DNA from: Chloroflexota bacterium
GTDB lineage: Bacteria; Chloroflexota; Limnocylindria; Limnocylindrales; CSP1-4
Direction: 5' to 3'
DNA length: 5,420 bases
Assembly: GCA_021777365.1 (NCBI GenBank)
Contig: JAJYDP010000381.1
Span: 1-5,420, forward strand
Shown piece after piece: positions 1 through 4,976 of the stretch. A model generated the notes under the pieces. That model had not been told where the DNA came from and made no database searches. It saw only the letters and a program-made list of their open reading frames with translations. The position numbers and the translations under genes are program-made. Position 1 is the stretch's first letter; each line of letters opens with the position of its first letter.

Positions 1-2102
1 TGCGCCCGACCTCCGTATACGACCTGGCGGCGATGGTCGCGCTCTACCGCCCGGGCCCGATGGACAACATCCCGGCCTACATCCGCCGCAAGCACGGCGA
101 GGAGAAGATCACCTACCTGCATCCGCTCCTGGAGCCGTACCTCTCGAAGACGTACGGGATCTTCGTCTACCAGGAGGACATCATGGCCGCCGCCAGGGCC
201 CTCGCCGGCTTCAGCGGCCCCGAGGCGGACACGCTCGGCTACGCCATCCGCAAGAAGAAGAACGACGTGCTCCAGCAGATGATGGCGAAGTTCGTCCCGC
301 AGGCCGCGGAGCGGGGCGTGAAGCCCGAGGTCATCGAGGCCGTCTTCGCCGCCTTCCAGCCGTTCGCCCGGTACGGCTTCAACAAGGCCCACGCCACCAC
401 GTACGGGCTGGTGGCCTACCAGACGGCGTACCTGAAGGCGAACTACACCGTCGAGTACATGGCCAGCGTCCTGACGGCGTTCCGCGACAACACCGAGAAG
501 GTCGCGGCGGCGATCGCCGAGTGCCGGCGCCTGGGGATCGAGGTGCGACCCCCCGACGTGCACCGCAGCCACCTCGACTTCACGGTCGAGGGCGAGGCGA
601 TCCGCTTCGGGCTGCTCGCGGTCAAGAATGTCGGGCAGGGCGCGATCGAGTCGATCATCGCGGCGCGCGAAGCGGACGGGGACTTCCGATCGCTGGCGGA
701 CCTGTGCCGCCGGATCGACCTCCGCCTGGTGAACAAGCGCGTGCTCGAGTCGCTGATCAAGGTCGGGGCCCTCGGCCGCTTCGGGCACCCCGCCCAGCTG
801 CTGGTCGCCCTCGACGACGCCATGGCGGCCGCCCAGGCCGAGCAGCGCGATCGATCCAGCGGACAGACCGCGCTGTTTGGCGGCGAGGCGGAGCCCGAGG
901 CGCTCGAGCGGCCCCTTCCGGCGGCGACGGAGGCCCCGCCGCGCGAGCGACTGCGCTGGGAGAAGGAGCTCATCGGGCTCTACCTCTCCGACCACCCACT
1001 GGCGGCGCTGGCTCAGCAGCTGGACCGGTACGTCACGGCCTACAGCGGCGACCTCGGCGAAGAGATGGACCAGCAGCGGGTCGTCGTGGGGGGCGTGGTC
1101 ACGGGCGTCCGCCGGGTCATCACAAAGTCGAAGGCAACCATGGGCGTGGCGACGCTGGAGGACCTGCAGGGGACGGTCGAGGCCATCGTGTTCCCGAAGA
1201 CCTTCGAGGCCACGGCGTCGACCTGGCAGGAGGACGCCATCCTGCTGGTGGCCGGCCGGGTCGACCACAAGGGCGACGGGTCGGTGATCCTGGCCGACTC
1301 GGCCTGGACCTGGGAGGACGCCGTCGCGCAGGGCGAGGAGGCGTTCGCCCGGCAGGTGCAGTCGCTTGATCGGGGGCGGCGCGGGGGCCGCGACACGGGG
1401 CGGTGGGGCGCTCCCGCAGGCCCGGCCGGCGCCGGCGTCGGGGGCCGCGGCACCGCGGTCGCGTCCGGGGCTCCTGCCGCGGGCGGCTGGAACGGCGTGC
1501 GCGCCGGTGGCAATGGTGGAAGCGGCGGCATCGGGAACGGGGGCGGGACGGCCGCGAACGGGCGGGCACCCGGCCAGCCGGGCGCGAACGGGCACGGGGG
1601 CGCGGTGCGCCGCGCGGTCCCCCTCGTGTCGCCCCTGCGGGGCGGGGGTCTCCTGGGCGAGCGCTGGATCGACGTGCCGGCAGGCCCCGGAGGTGTACCG
1701 CCGGTCCGCGGCGGGGAGGGTCGCTCCGGTCCGCCGACCGCGTCCGACCTCCCGGAACCACCGTCGTTCTCCGACGACGATCCGCCGCTCCCGGTCGAGG
1801 CGGAGCGCGCGATGGCCAGGCAGACCGCCGCCCCGACCCGACCGCTCGAGGCGCCGCCAGGGGAGACACTCCACCTGCGCTTCGGGTCGCTCTCCGGCGA
1901 GCGGCTCGCGGAGGCCTTCGCCGGGGTTCGCGAGATCCTCCGTGTTCGCCCGGGCCAGACGCCGGTCATCCTGGACGTGCCGCTCGGCGACGGCCGCACA
2001 CAGCCCATGGAGCTGCGGACGAGGGTCGCGTACGACACCGAGCTGCTGGCCGAACTCGACCGGCGGTTCGCCGGGGAGGTGCTCGCGGACCTCGGGGCCT
2101 GA
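1..2102 (+). CDS. dnaE: DNA polymerase III subunit alpha, C-terminal part (5' end outside window)
   Basis: Catalytic subunit of the replicative DNA polymerase. The reading frame is open from base 3, so the PHP domain and most of the palm lie upstream. Visible in order: ALYRPGPM (39-62); the fingers region with GYAIRKKK (237-260); YGFNKAHATTYGLVAYQT (from 372); a helix-hairpin-helix region (about 680-785); a QTALF beta-clamp-binding motif (864-878); ELIGLYLSDHPL (966-1001); and the OB fold (about 1074-1312). A 163-codon Gly/Ala/Pro/Arg-rich linker (1371-1859) follows, then a folded terminal domain (1860-2099) resembling the alpha-subunit C-terminal domain, which binds tau in E. coli. The GYAIRKKK variant is one I associate with Chloroflexota DnaE (recollection). 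The frame is intact to TGA, so nothing suggests a pseudogene. The next gene is convergent, so dnaE is the last gene of its transcription unit here. Confidence 0.96.
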   Translation, partial: RPTSVYDLAAMVALYRPGPMDNIPAYIRRKHGEEKITYLHPLLEPYLSKTYGIFVYQEDIMAAARALAGFSGPEADTLGYAIRKKKNDVLQQMMAKFVPQAAERGVKPEVIEAVFAAFQPFARYGFNKAHATTYGLVAYQTAYLKANYTVEYMASVLTAFRDNTEKVAAAIAECRRLGIEVRPPDVHRSHLDFTVEGEAIRFGLLAVKNVGQGAIESIIAAREADGDFRSLADLCRRIDLRLVNKRVLESLIKVGALGRFGHPAQLLVALDDAMAAAQAEQRDRSSGQTALFGGEAEPEALERPLPAATEAPPRERLRWEKELIGLYLSDHPLAALAQQLDRYVTAYSGDLGEEMDQQRVVVGGVVTGVRRVITKSKATMGVATLEDLQGTVEAIVFPKTFEATASTWQEDAILLVAGRVDHKGDGSVILADSAWTWEDAVAQGEEAFARQVQSLDRGRRGGRDTGRWGAPAGPAGAGVGGRGTAVASGAPAAGGWNGVRAGGNGGSGGIGNGGGTAANGRAPGQPGANGHGGAVRRAVPLVSPLRGGGLLGERWIDVPAGPGGVPPVRGGEGRSGPPTASDLPEPPSFSDDDPPLPVEAERAMARQTAAPTRPLEAPPGETLHLRFGSLSGERLAEAFAGVREILRVRPGQTPVILDVPLGDGRTQPMELRTRVAYDTELLAELDRRFAGEVLADLGA
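1371..1859 (+). other. Low-complexity Gly/Pro/Ala linker inside DnaE
   Basis: The stretch joins the OB fold to the C-terminal domain of DnaE. The first part is Gly/Arg/Ala/Asn-rich, with no recognisable fold and runs such as GGNGGSGGIGNGGG. The second part is acidic and Pro-rich (PEPPSFSDDDPPLP). The ten-base word GCGAACGGGC occurs at 1554-1563 and 1584-1593, exactly 30 bases apart, which suggests growth by in-frame duplication. It is probably an intrinsically disordered tether. Long open frames on the other strand here are by-products of GC-rich codon composition. Confidence 0.8.
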
Positions 2103-2175
2103 CGGAACGCGGGTTGAACGTGGGTCGCGCGGCGCCGCGTGATCCGGTGAGCGCCCGGCCCGCCATGTCCCCCGG
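2103..2175. other. Convergent intergenic region with GC palindrome and weak stem-loop
   Basis: These 73 bp lie between the dnaE stop and the stop of the opposite-strand gene. They hold the perfect 12-bp palindrome CGCGGCGCCGCG (2128-2139). A 6-bp stem CCCGGC/GCCGGG with a 9-nt loop (2171-2191) runs into the end of the minus-strand gene. Either could help transcription stop from both sides, but no T-run follows on either strand, so a classic intrinsic terminator is not supported. Confidence 0.35.
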
Positions 2176-2691
2176 CTACACCGGCGCCGGGAGGGTCGGT
2201 ACGCCGGCGAAGTAGGTCGCCTCCCGCTCGGGCGCCACGATCCAGTCGGCCAGTGCGCTGTTCACCAGCAGCGTGCCGGCATCGTGCATCTCGAGCTGAC
2301 CGCCGCTCATGTAGGCGATCGTCGCGTTCGTCAGCGGCACCATCGGCCCGCGGCGGACGAGACTGCCGAGCGGCGCGATCCCCGGGCGGGCGTGGAGCTC
2401 GCCAAGCACGCCGTACGGCCCGAGCTGCACGTGCATCCGGTGGCGGACCGTGTGGATGCGGCGCCGCCGGCTGCCGGACGATCCGGTGGCCTCCACGGCG
2501 TACAGCGCGCTTCGCGCCAGCTCGACGCGGTCCATCAGGACGCGGCGGCCGTCGTCGAGGCTCTCGAGCACGGCGTCGCTGAGCAGGATCGTGTCCGCCA
2601 CGTTCAGCGCGTCAGTCAGCCGATCCATGGTCAGTTCGAGTGTGGCCGAGACCCGGCAGTCCCCCGCGTAGCCGGCGAATCGGATCTGCAT
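2176..2691 (-). CDS. Protein of unknown function with a duplicated small beta-rich domain (171 aa)
   Basis: Function unknown. The start is ATG at 2691-2689 because GGAGGG (complement of 2696-2701) sits 4 nt upstream. The frame is open further upstream, but that part runs through the hairpin region and looks non-coding. Two halves share one pattern. Residues 12-68 have a strand (CRVSATLEL), RLTDALN, ILLSDAVLESLDDG, then a strand ending SALYAVEA. Residues 91-154 have YGVLGELHA, PLGSLV, MVPLTNATIAYMSGG, then SALADWIVAP. An Arg-rich joint (RRRRIHTVRHR, 75-85) separates them. The unit resembles a small domain I recall from conserved bacterial proteins with a RLTDFLN...F(I/V)PLT(N/D)A pattern, perhaps Pfam DUF6812; this needs a profile search. 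No signal peptide or membrane segment is seen. It is convergent with dnaE and divergent from the arsR cluster, so probably a single-gene unit. Confidence 0.82.
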   Translation of the reverse strand: MQIRFAGYAGDCRVSATLELTMDRLTDALNVADTILLSDAVLESLDDGRRVLMDRVELARSALYAVEATGSSGSRRRRIHTVRHRMHVQLGPYGVLGELHARPGIAPLGSLVRRGPMVPLTNATIAYMSGGQLEMHDAGTLLVNSALADWIVAPEREATYFAGVPTLPAPV

Positions 2692-2782
2692 CGGTCCCTC
2701 CAGCTGCCGACGTGCAGTGTCGACGGCCGGCGCGCCCCGTTCATCCCCCCAACCGTACGGGCTGACCGTGGGACCCGTGGGC

Positions 2783-2814
2783 GCCGCACCTCCGCCATTC
2801 GGCGGAGTTGCGGC
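2783..2814. repeat. Hairpin 1: 13-bp imperfect inverted repeat
   Basis: GCCGCA (2783-2788) pairs with TGCGGC (2809-2814), and CTCCGCC (2790-2796) with GGCGGAG (2801-2807). A single C/T mismatch separates the two stems and the loop is the tetranucleotide ATTC. No T-run follows, so it is not a classic terminator. Confidence 0.7.
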
Positions 2815-2826
2815 CGGGCACACGAA

Positions 2827-2863
2827 GCCCCGCGACCGATGCGGGGGCGGGCGGTCGCGGGGC
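2827..2863. repeat. Hairpin 2: 12-bp perfect inverted repeat
   Basis: GCCCCGCGACCG (2827-2838) is the exact reverse complement of CGGTCGCGGGGC (2852-2863), with a 13-nt G-rich spacer. Read on the minus strand, TTCGTGTG follows the stem, so a weak terminator or attenuator upstream of the minus-strand gene is possible. Confidence 0.75.
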
Positions 2864-2884
2864 GTCGCGGGGATCTGCTCGGTA

Positions 2885-2912
2885 CGGCTCGCCACGTTCC
2901 GGAGGCGAGTCG
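2885..2912 (+). repeat. Hairpin 3: 9-bp stem with one G-U pair
   Basis: CGGCTCGCC (2885-2893) pairs with GGCGAGTCG (2904-2912) around a 10-nt loop. Pair 2887-2910 is G-U if the plus strand is transcribed but a C-A mismatch on the minus strand. This is a slight hint for a plus-strand RNA. Confidence 0.5.
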
Positions 2913-2914
2913 CG

Positions 2915-2952
2915 CGTCGGGGCGCGGGTTCCTGCGCACCCGCGCCCCGACG
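2915..2952. repeat. Hairpin 4: 15-bp perfect inverted repeat
   Basis: CGTCGGGGCGCGGGT (2915-2929) is the exact reverse complement of ACCCGCGCCCCGACG (2938-2952), with loop TCCTGCGC. This is the strongest stem in the window. GTGTTCCCC follows on the plus strand and there is no T-run on either side, so it is not a canonical intrinsic terminator. Confidence 0.8.
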
Positions 2953-2996
2953 GTGTTCCCCACAATGCGCCAGGACGCTGAAGGAATCCTGAAGCC

Positions 2997-3040
2997 TGGT
3001 GCCCGGGGGAGAGAGAAGGGGCACCACCGGGCGAGGTGGT
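2997..3040. repeat. Hairpin 5: two mutually exclusive stems
   Basis: TGGTGCCC (2997-3004) pairs with GGGCACCA (3019-3026) around a purine-rich 14-nt loop. Alternatively ACCACC (3023-3028) pairs with GGTGGT (3035-3040). The stems share bases 3023-3026, so both cannot form at once. That geometry allows a structural switch, though stems this short can arise by chance at this GC content. Confidence 0.5.
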
Positions 3041-3077
3041 TGGCTGCGCGTCCCGCCGCCGGCCGGTCCTCATCTAC

Positions 3078-3106
3078 TTGCGCAATCACGCAATATTGGC
3101 TAGCAT
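3078..3106 (+). promoter_or_regulatory. Probable sigma70-type promoter and operator of the arsR cluster
   Basis: This is an AT-rich island in GC-rich surroundings. A -35-like TTGCGC (3078-3083) and a -10-like TAGCAT (3101-3106) are exactly 17 bp apart. The inverted repeat TTGCG-N6-CGCAA (3078-3093) covers the -35. A second palindrome, CAATATTG (3091-3098), lies in the spacer just before the -10. A dimeric repressor bound here would block RNA polymerase, so autoregulation by the adjacent ArsR-type protein is the natural inference. Transcription would start near 3113, giving a leader of about 57 nt. Confidence 0.6.
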
Positions 3107-3169
3107 ACGTGACACCACGCGCACCGCCGACCGGGCGGCGCCGCGGGGGCACAGGCCGGACGGAGAACG

Positions 3170-3538
3170 ATGGACGAACGGGACGCGGAGCGGTACCGGC
3201 TCCACGCGGAGGTCTGCAAGGTCCTGACGGACCCGAAGCGGCTGACGCTGATCGACGCGCTCGCCGAGGGCGAGCGATCGGTGGGCGAGCTGGCCGCGGT
3301 CCTCGGGGTCACGCTCGCCAACGCCAGCCAGCACCTGGGCGTCATGCGCCACGCGGGGATCGTCGAGACCCGCCGCGAGGGGACCACCGTCCTGTACCGG
3401 CTGAGCGATCCCGAGATCGTGGACGCGTGCCGGATCATCGATCGACTGGTCGGCCGCCGCGCCCACCGGGACGTTCGCGAGGAACCGACTGCCGGGCCGG
3501 GCCGGCCCGCAACACTGGCACCCAGCGCACGGAGTTGA
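3170..3538 (+). CDS. ArsR/SmtB-family winged-helix transcriptional regulator (122 aa)
   Basis: Cytoplasmic dimeric repressor type. Family pattern: helix 1 with AEVCKVLTDPKRLTLIDAL (residues 13-31), SVGELAAVLG (37-46), a recognition helix around TLANASQHLGVMRHAGIV (48-65), a beta wing (ETRREGTTVLYRL) and a C-terminal helix DACRIIDRL (85-93). The ArsR-type CxC metal motif is absent from the SVGEL helix. The only cysteines are C16 (helix 1) and C87 (last helix), segments that pack together at the dimer interface in this family, so thiol or sulfane-sulfur sensing is plausible. The position differs from the SqrR/BigR cysteine in helix 2. The tail after about residue 95 is Pro/Ala-rich and probably disordered. 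The ATG is preceded by GGAG (3162-3165). It is first in its cluster, 5 nt before the next gene, and probably represses the promoter at 3078-3106. Confidence 0.93.
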   Translation: MDERDAERYRLHAEVCKVLTDPKRLTLIDALAEGERSVGELAAVLGVTLANASQHLGVMRHAGIVETRREGTTVLYRLSDPEIVDACRIIDRLVGRRAHRDVREEPTAGPGRPATLAPSARS

Positions 3539-3543
3539 GACCC

Positions 3544-3951
3544 ATGACCACAGTCACGCGCTACACGTTCGGCACGCGCCTCCGGATACCCGTCGCCGAC
3601 GCCCGTCCGCGCGTCGAAGCGGCGCTGAAGGCCGAGGGATTCGGCGTGCTGACCGAGATCGACGTGGCGGCCACGATGCGGGCGAAGCTCGGCATCGAGC
3701 AGGCCCCCTATCTCATCCTCGGAGCCTGCAACCCGTCGCTGGCGCACCGGGCGCTCGAGGCCGACCCGTCGATCGGGGCGCTCCTGCCGTGCAACGTGGT
3801 GCTGCGCGAAGTGGCCGGCGAGACCATCGTCGAGGCCCTCGACCCGGACGCGGCGCTGGGGATCGTAGACAACGCGGCCGTTGCCGCCGTCGCCGCCGAT
3901 GCGCGCGAGCGACTGCAGCGCGTGGTCGCCAGCCTGGAGGTCGAGGCATGA
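3544..3951 (+). CDS. DUF302 domain protein (135 aa)
   Basis: DUF302 is a widespread small domain of unknown biochemical role, often found near thiol, sulfur or metal-stress genes. Diagnostic motifs: GFGVLTEIDV (residues 32-41), YLILGACNPSLAHRAL (56-71) and IGALLPCNVVLRE (77-89). C62 in GACNP and C83 in LPCN are both present, which suggests redox or ligand binding (inference). Length is usual for a single-domain member, and no signal peptide or membrane segment is seen. The ATG at 3544 is chosen because GGAG (3531-3534), inside the end of the regulator gene, is 9 nt upstream. A far longer upstream extension of the frame has no family match. The stop overlaps the next start as ATGA, indicating translational coupling with the glutaredoxin. 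Confidence 0.93.
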   Translation: MTTVTRYTFGTRLRIPVADARPRVEAALKAEGFGVLTEIDVAATMRAKLGIEQAPYLILGACNPSLAHRALEADPSIGALLPCNVVLREVAGETIVEALDPDAALGIVDNAAVAAVAADARERLQRVVASLEVEA

Positions 3952-4223
3952 CCGGAACAACCGCGCGTCCTCATCGGGTGCTCGTCTTCACCACCCCGAC
4001 GTGCCCGTGGTGCAGCCGCGCCAAGAGCTACCTGCGCACCCGGGGCGTGGCGTTCCGCGAGATCGACATCAGCCGCGATGCCTCGGCCGCGCGCGATCTC
4101 GTCCGGCGCACCGGCCAGATGGGGGTCCCCGTCATCGAGATCGACGGCCGCCCCATCGTCGGCTTCGACCAGGGCCGCATCGACGCCCTGCTCGGCCTCC
4201 GCGCCGGGTCGCCCGTCAACTGA
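3948..4223 (+). CDS. Glutaredoxin-family thiol oxidoreductase (91 aa)
   Basis: Small cytoplasmic thioredoxin-fold protein expected to reduce disulfides or mixed disulfides. Visible: beta strand VLVFTTP (residues 11-17), the CPWC active site (C19, C22), FREIDISRD (36-44), the cis-proline motif GQMGVPVI (P61) and the GFD motif (72-74) that helps bind glutathione or a substitute thiol. The whole matches the NrdH/YruB-like short glutaredoxins. Start 3948 is preferred over more upstream starts because GGAGG (3936-3940) is 7 nt away, the ATG overlaps the DUF302 stop, and the first strand begins right after it. The electron donor cannot be read from the sequence. Its place between DUF302 and DsrE-like genes suggests it serves a shared thiol or persulfide relay. 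Confidence 0.94.
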   Translation: MTGTTARPHRVLVFTTPTCPWCSRAKSYLRTRGVAFREIDISRDASAARDLVRRTGQMGVPVIEIDGRPIVGFDQGRIDALLGLRAGSPVN

Positions 4224-4312
4224 GCCCGGATCGTCCGGCGGCGTCGCCGTCGCGGTCCCCATCGCACATCGTCGCCAGCCAGCTGTTCGAACAGCAGAAG
4301 GAGTCACCTGCC
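4224..4312 (+). other. Intergenic region before groES with 14-bp palindrome
   Basis: This 89-nt gap is the longest inside the cluster. It contains the one-base-centred palindrome CGGCG-T-CGCCG and, next to the groES ribosome binding site, GCTGTTCGAACAGC. There is no CIRCE-type inverted repeat (TTAGCACTC-N9-GAGTGCTAA) of the kind HrcA uses at groES genes, and no convincing -35/-10 pair. The gap leaves room for an internal promoter or RNA processing site. Confidence 0.45.
4282..4295. promoter_or_regulatory. 14-bp perfect palindrome upstream of groES
   Basis: GCTGTTCGAACAGC is its own reverse complement, and its last base touches the Shine-Dalgarno stretch AGAAGGAG (4296-4303). As DNA it could be a repressor operator. 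As RNA it forms a 5-bp stem with a TCGA loop that could affect ribosome access to groES. It does not fit the Gram-positive LexA box, where GAAC and GTTC are separated and in the opposite order. Confidence 0.5.
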
Positions 4313-4612
4313 ATGTCCACCCAGGTCCAGCCGCTCGGCAGCCGCGTCCTCGTCCGCGTCCTCGCCGAGGAGAGCGTGACGAAGTCCGGGATCCTCCTCC
4401 CCGACACCGCCAAGGAAAAGCCGCAGCGCGGGGATGTCGTCGCCGTCGGCGACGACTCGGAGACGATCAAGGTCAGCGCCGGAGACCGCGTGCTCTTCCC
4501 CAAGTACACCGGCACCGAGATCCGCCTGGAAGGGGAGGATCACCTCATCATCGACTCGACCGACCTGCTCGCGATCCTGCGCGAGTCGCCGGCCGTCGTC
4601 GTCGCCGCCTGA
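4313..4612 (+). CDS. groES: GroES-family co-chaperonin (Cpn10, 99 aa)
   Basis: GroES forms a heptameric lid on GroEL and assists ATP-driven protein folding. Family pattern: QPLGSRVLVRV (residues 6-16), a mobile loop with the hydrophobic GILL tripeptide region (26-29) that docks on GroEL, RGDVVAVG (39-46), AGDRVLFPKYTGTEI (56-70), EDHLIIDSTDLLAIL (75-89). The ATG at 4313 follows AGAAGGAG (4296-4303). The roof region between AVG and AGD is about 7 residues shorter than in E. coli, and a hydrophobic tail AVVVAA follows the usual end. No groEL follows in the window; the next gene is DsrE-like, 18 nt later. It may be a second, specialised GroES or one whose groEL lies elsewhere. Symbol by family membership only. 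Confidence 0.93.
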   Translation: MSTQVQPLGSRVLVRVLAEESVTKSGILLPDTAKEKPQRGDVVAVGDDSETIKVSAGDRVLFPKYTGTEIRLEGEDHLIIDSTDLLAILRESPAVVVAA

Positions 4613-4630
4613 TAGCCGGAGCGCGTCCCG

Positions 4631-4963
4631 ATGACTGACAAGCTGCTCGTGGTGATCGTCTCCGACGACGTGAAGGCGTCGGTGGGTGTGCGGATGGCAT
4701 CGCGCATGGTTGAGCGCGGCGCCCTGTCCGACGTCCGAGTCCTGTTCTTCGGCCCCAGCGAGCGGCTGCTCGCGGATCCTCCGGCGGACCTGGTCGAACC
4801 GCTCGAGACGGTCCGGCGCAAGGCCGCGCCGCTGGCATGCCGCGCCGTGGCGGACCAGCTCGGGGTGGTCCAGCGGCTCGAGGAGGCCGGCGCCGAGCTG
4901 GTTCCCGCGGGCCAGGAGATCGAGCGCCGGATACTCGACGGCTACGAGATCATGACCTTCTAG
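4631..4963 (+). CDS. DsrE/DsrF-like family protein (110 aa)
   Basis: DsrE-like proteins bind or relay sulfur through a conserved cysteine in a small Rossmann-like fold. Visible: first strand KLLVVIVSDD (residues 4-13), helix SVGVRMASRMVERG (17-30), strand VRVLFFGPSERLL (35-47), a helix with PLACRAVADQLG (67-78) holding the only cysteine C70, and a last segment with GAELVPAG (87-94) and DGYEIMTF at the C terminus. C70 is the expected sulfur carrier (inference from family). Length is typical. SD-like GGAG (4618-4621) is 9 nt upstream, and the groES stop is 18 nt upstream, so the two are probably co-transcribed. No TusBCD or DsrC homologues are in the window, so a specific tRNA-thiolation or sulfite-reductase role is not supported. 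Confidence 0.85.
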   Translation: MTDKLLVVIVSDDVKASVGVRMASRMVERGALSDVRVLFFGPSERLLADPPADLVEPLETVRRKAAPLACRAVADQLGVVQRLEEAGAELVPAGQEIERRILDGYEIMTF

Positions 4964-4969
4964 AGGAGG
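4963..4969 (+). promoter_or_regulatory. Strong Shine-Dalgarno overlapping the DsrE-like gene stop
   Basis: GAGGAGG begins at the last base of the TAG stop and lies 7 nt before ATG 4977. It is the best ribosome binding site on the plus strand of this window. It points to the 18-codon mini-ORF, not directly to the membrane protein start at 5030. Confidence 0.75.
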
Positions 4970-4976
4970 CCCCCGG

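Larger units (their letters stand above)
2692..3077. other. 386-bp non-coding region with an array of hairpins
   Basis: No convincing gene on either strand; the open frames here lack ribosome binding sites and family-like sequence. The stretch holds five successive potential hairpins, listed separately, between 2783 and 3040. The minus-strand gene's Shine-Dalgarno sits at its left end and the arsR-cluster promoter at its right end. I saw no promoter for the minus-strand gene. The array could be that gene's long 5' leader, a separate small RNA, or a DNA-level element. It matches no RNA family I could recognise by eye: no tRNA, tmRNA, RNase P, SRP, glycine, TPP or cobalamin riboswitch core. Confidence 0.6.

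Noticed and set aside
1040..2038. 332-codon open frame on the minus strand across the dnaE 3' half
   Set aside because: It is antisense to conserved DnaE domains, is Pro/Arg/Ser-rich low complexity and has no family pattern; long antisense frames are expected at this GC content.
2915..2960. Intrinsic terminator at the 15-bp hairpin
   Set aside because: There is no T-run after the stem on either strand and no gene ends next to it.
2692..3027. N-terminal extension of the minus-strand gene by 112 codons
   Set aside because: The extension is Pro/Arg-rich without domain pattern and covers the hairpins; a good GGAGGG site points to ATG 2691.
2284..3543. Long plus-strand frame that would extend the DUF302 protein by about 420 residues
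   Set aside because: It runs antisense to the minus-strand gene, through the hairpin array and across arsR in another frame. The DUF302 homology begins right after ATG 3544, which has its own ribosome binding site.
3789..3947. Upstream start for the glutaredoxin
   Set aside because: The extra residues are Arg/Gly-rich and out of frame with DUF302 coding; start 3948 has GGAGG and the ATGA overlap.
4281..4297. tRNA T-arm-like GTTCGAAC
   Set aside because: The stem closes with only a 4-nt loop and no acceptor, D-arm or anticodon arm can be found around it.
4224..4312. CIRCE or LexA box upstream of groES
   Set aside because: The CIRCE arms are absent, and the palindrome has GTTC and GAAC adjacent in the wrong order for a Gram-positive LexA box.
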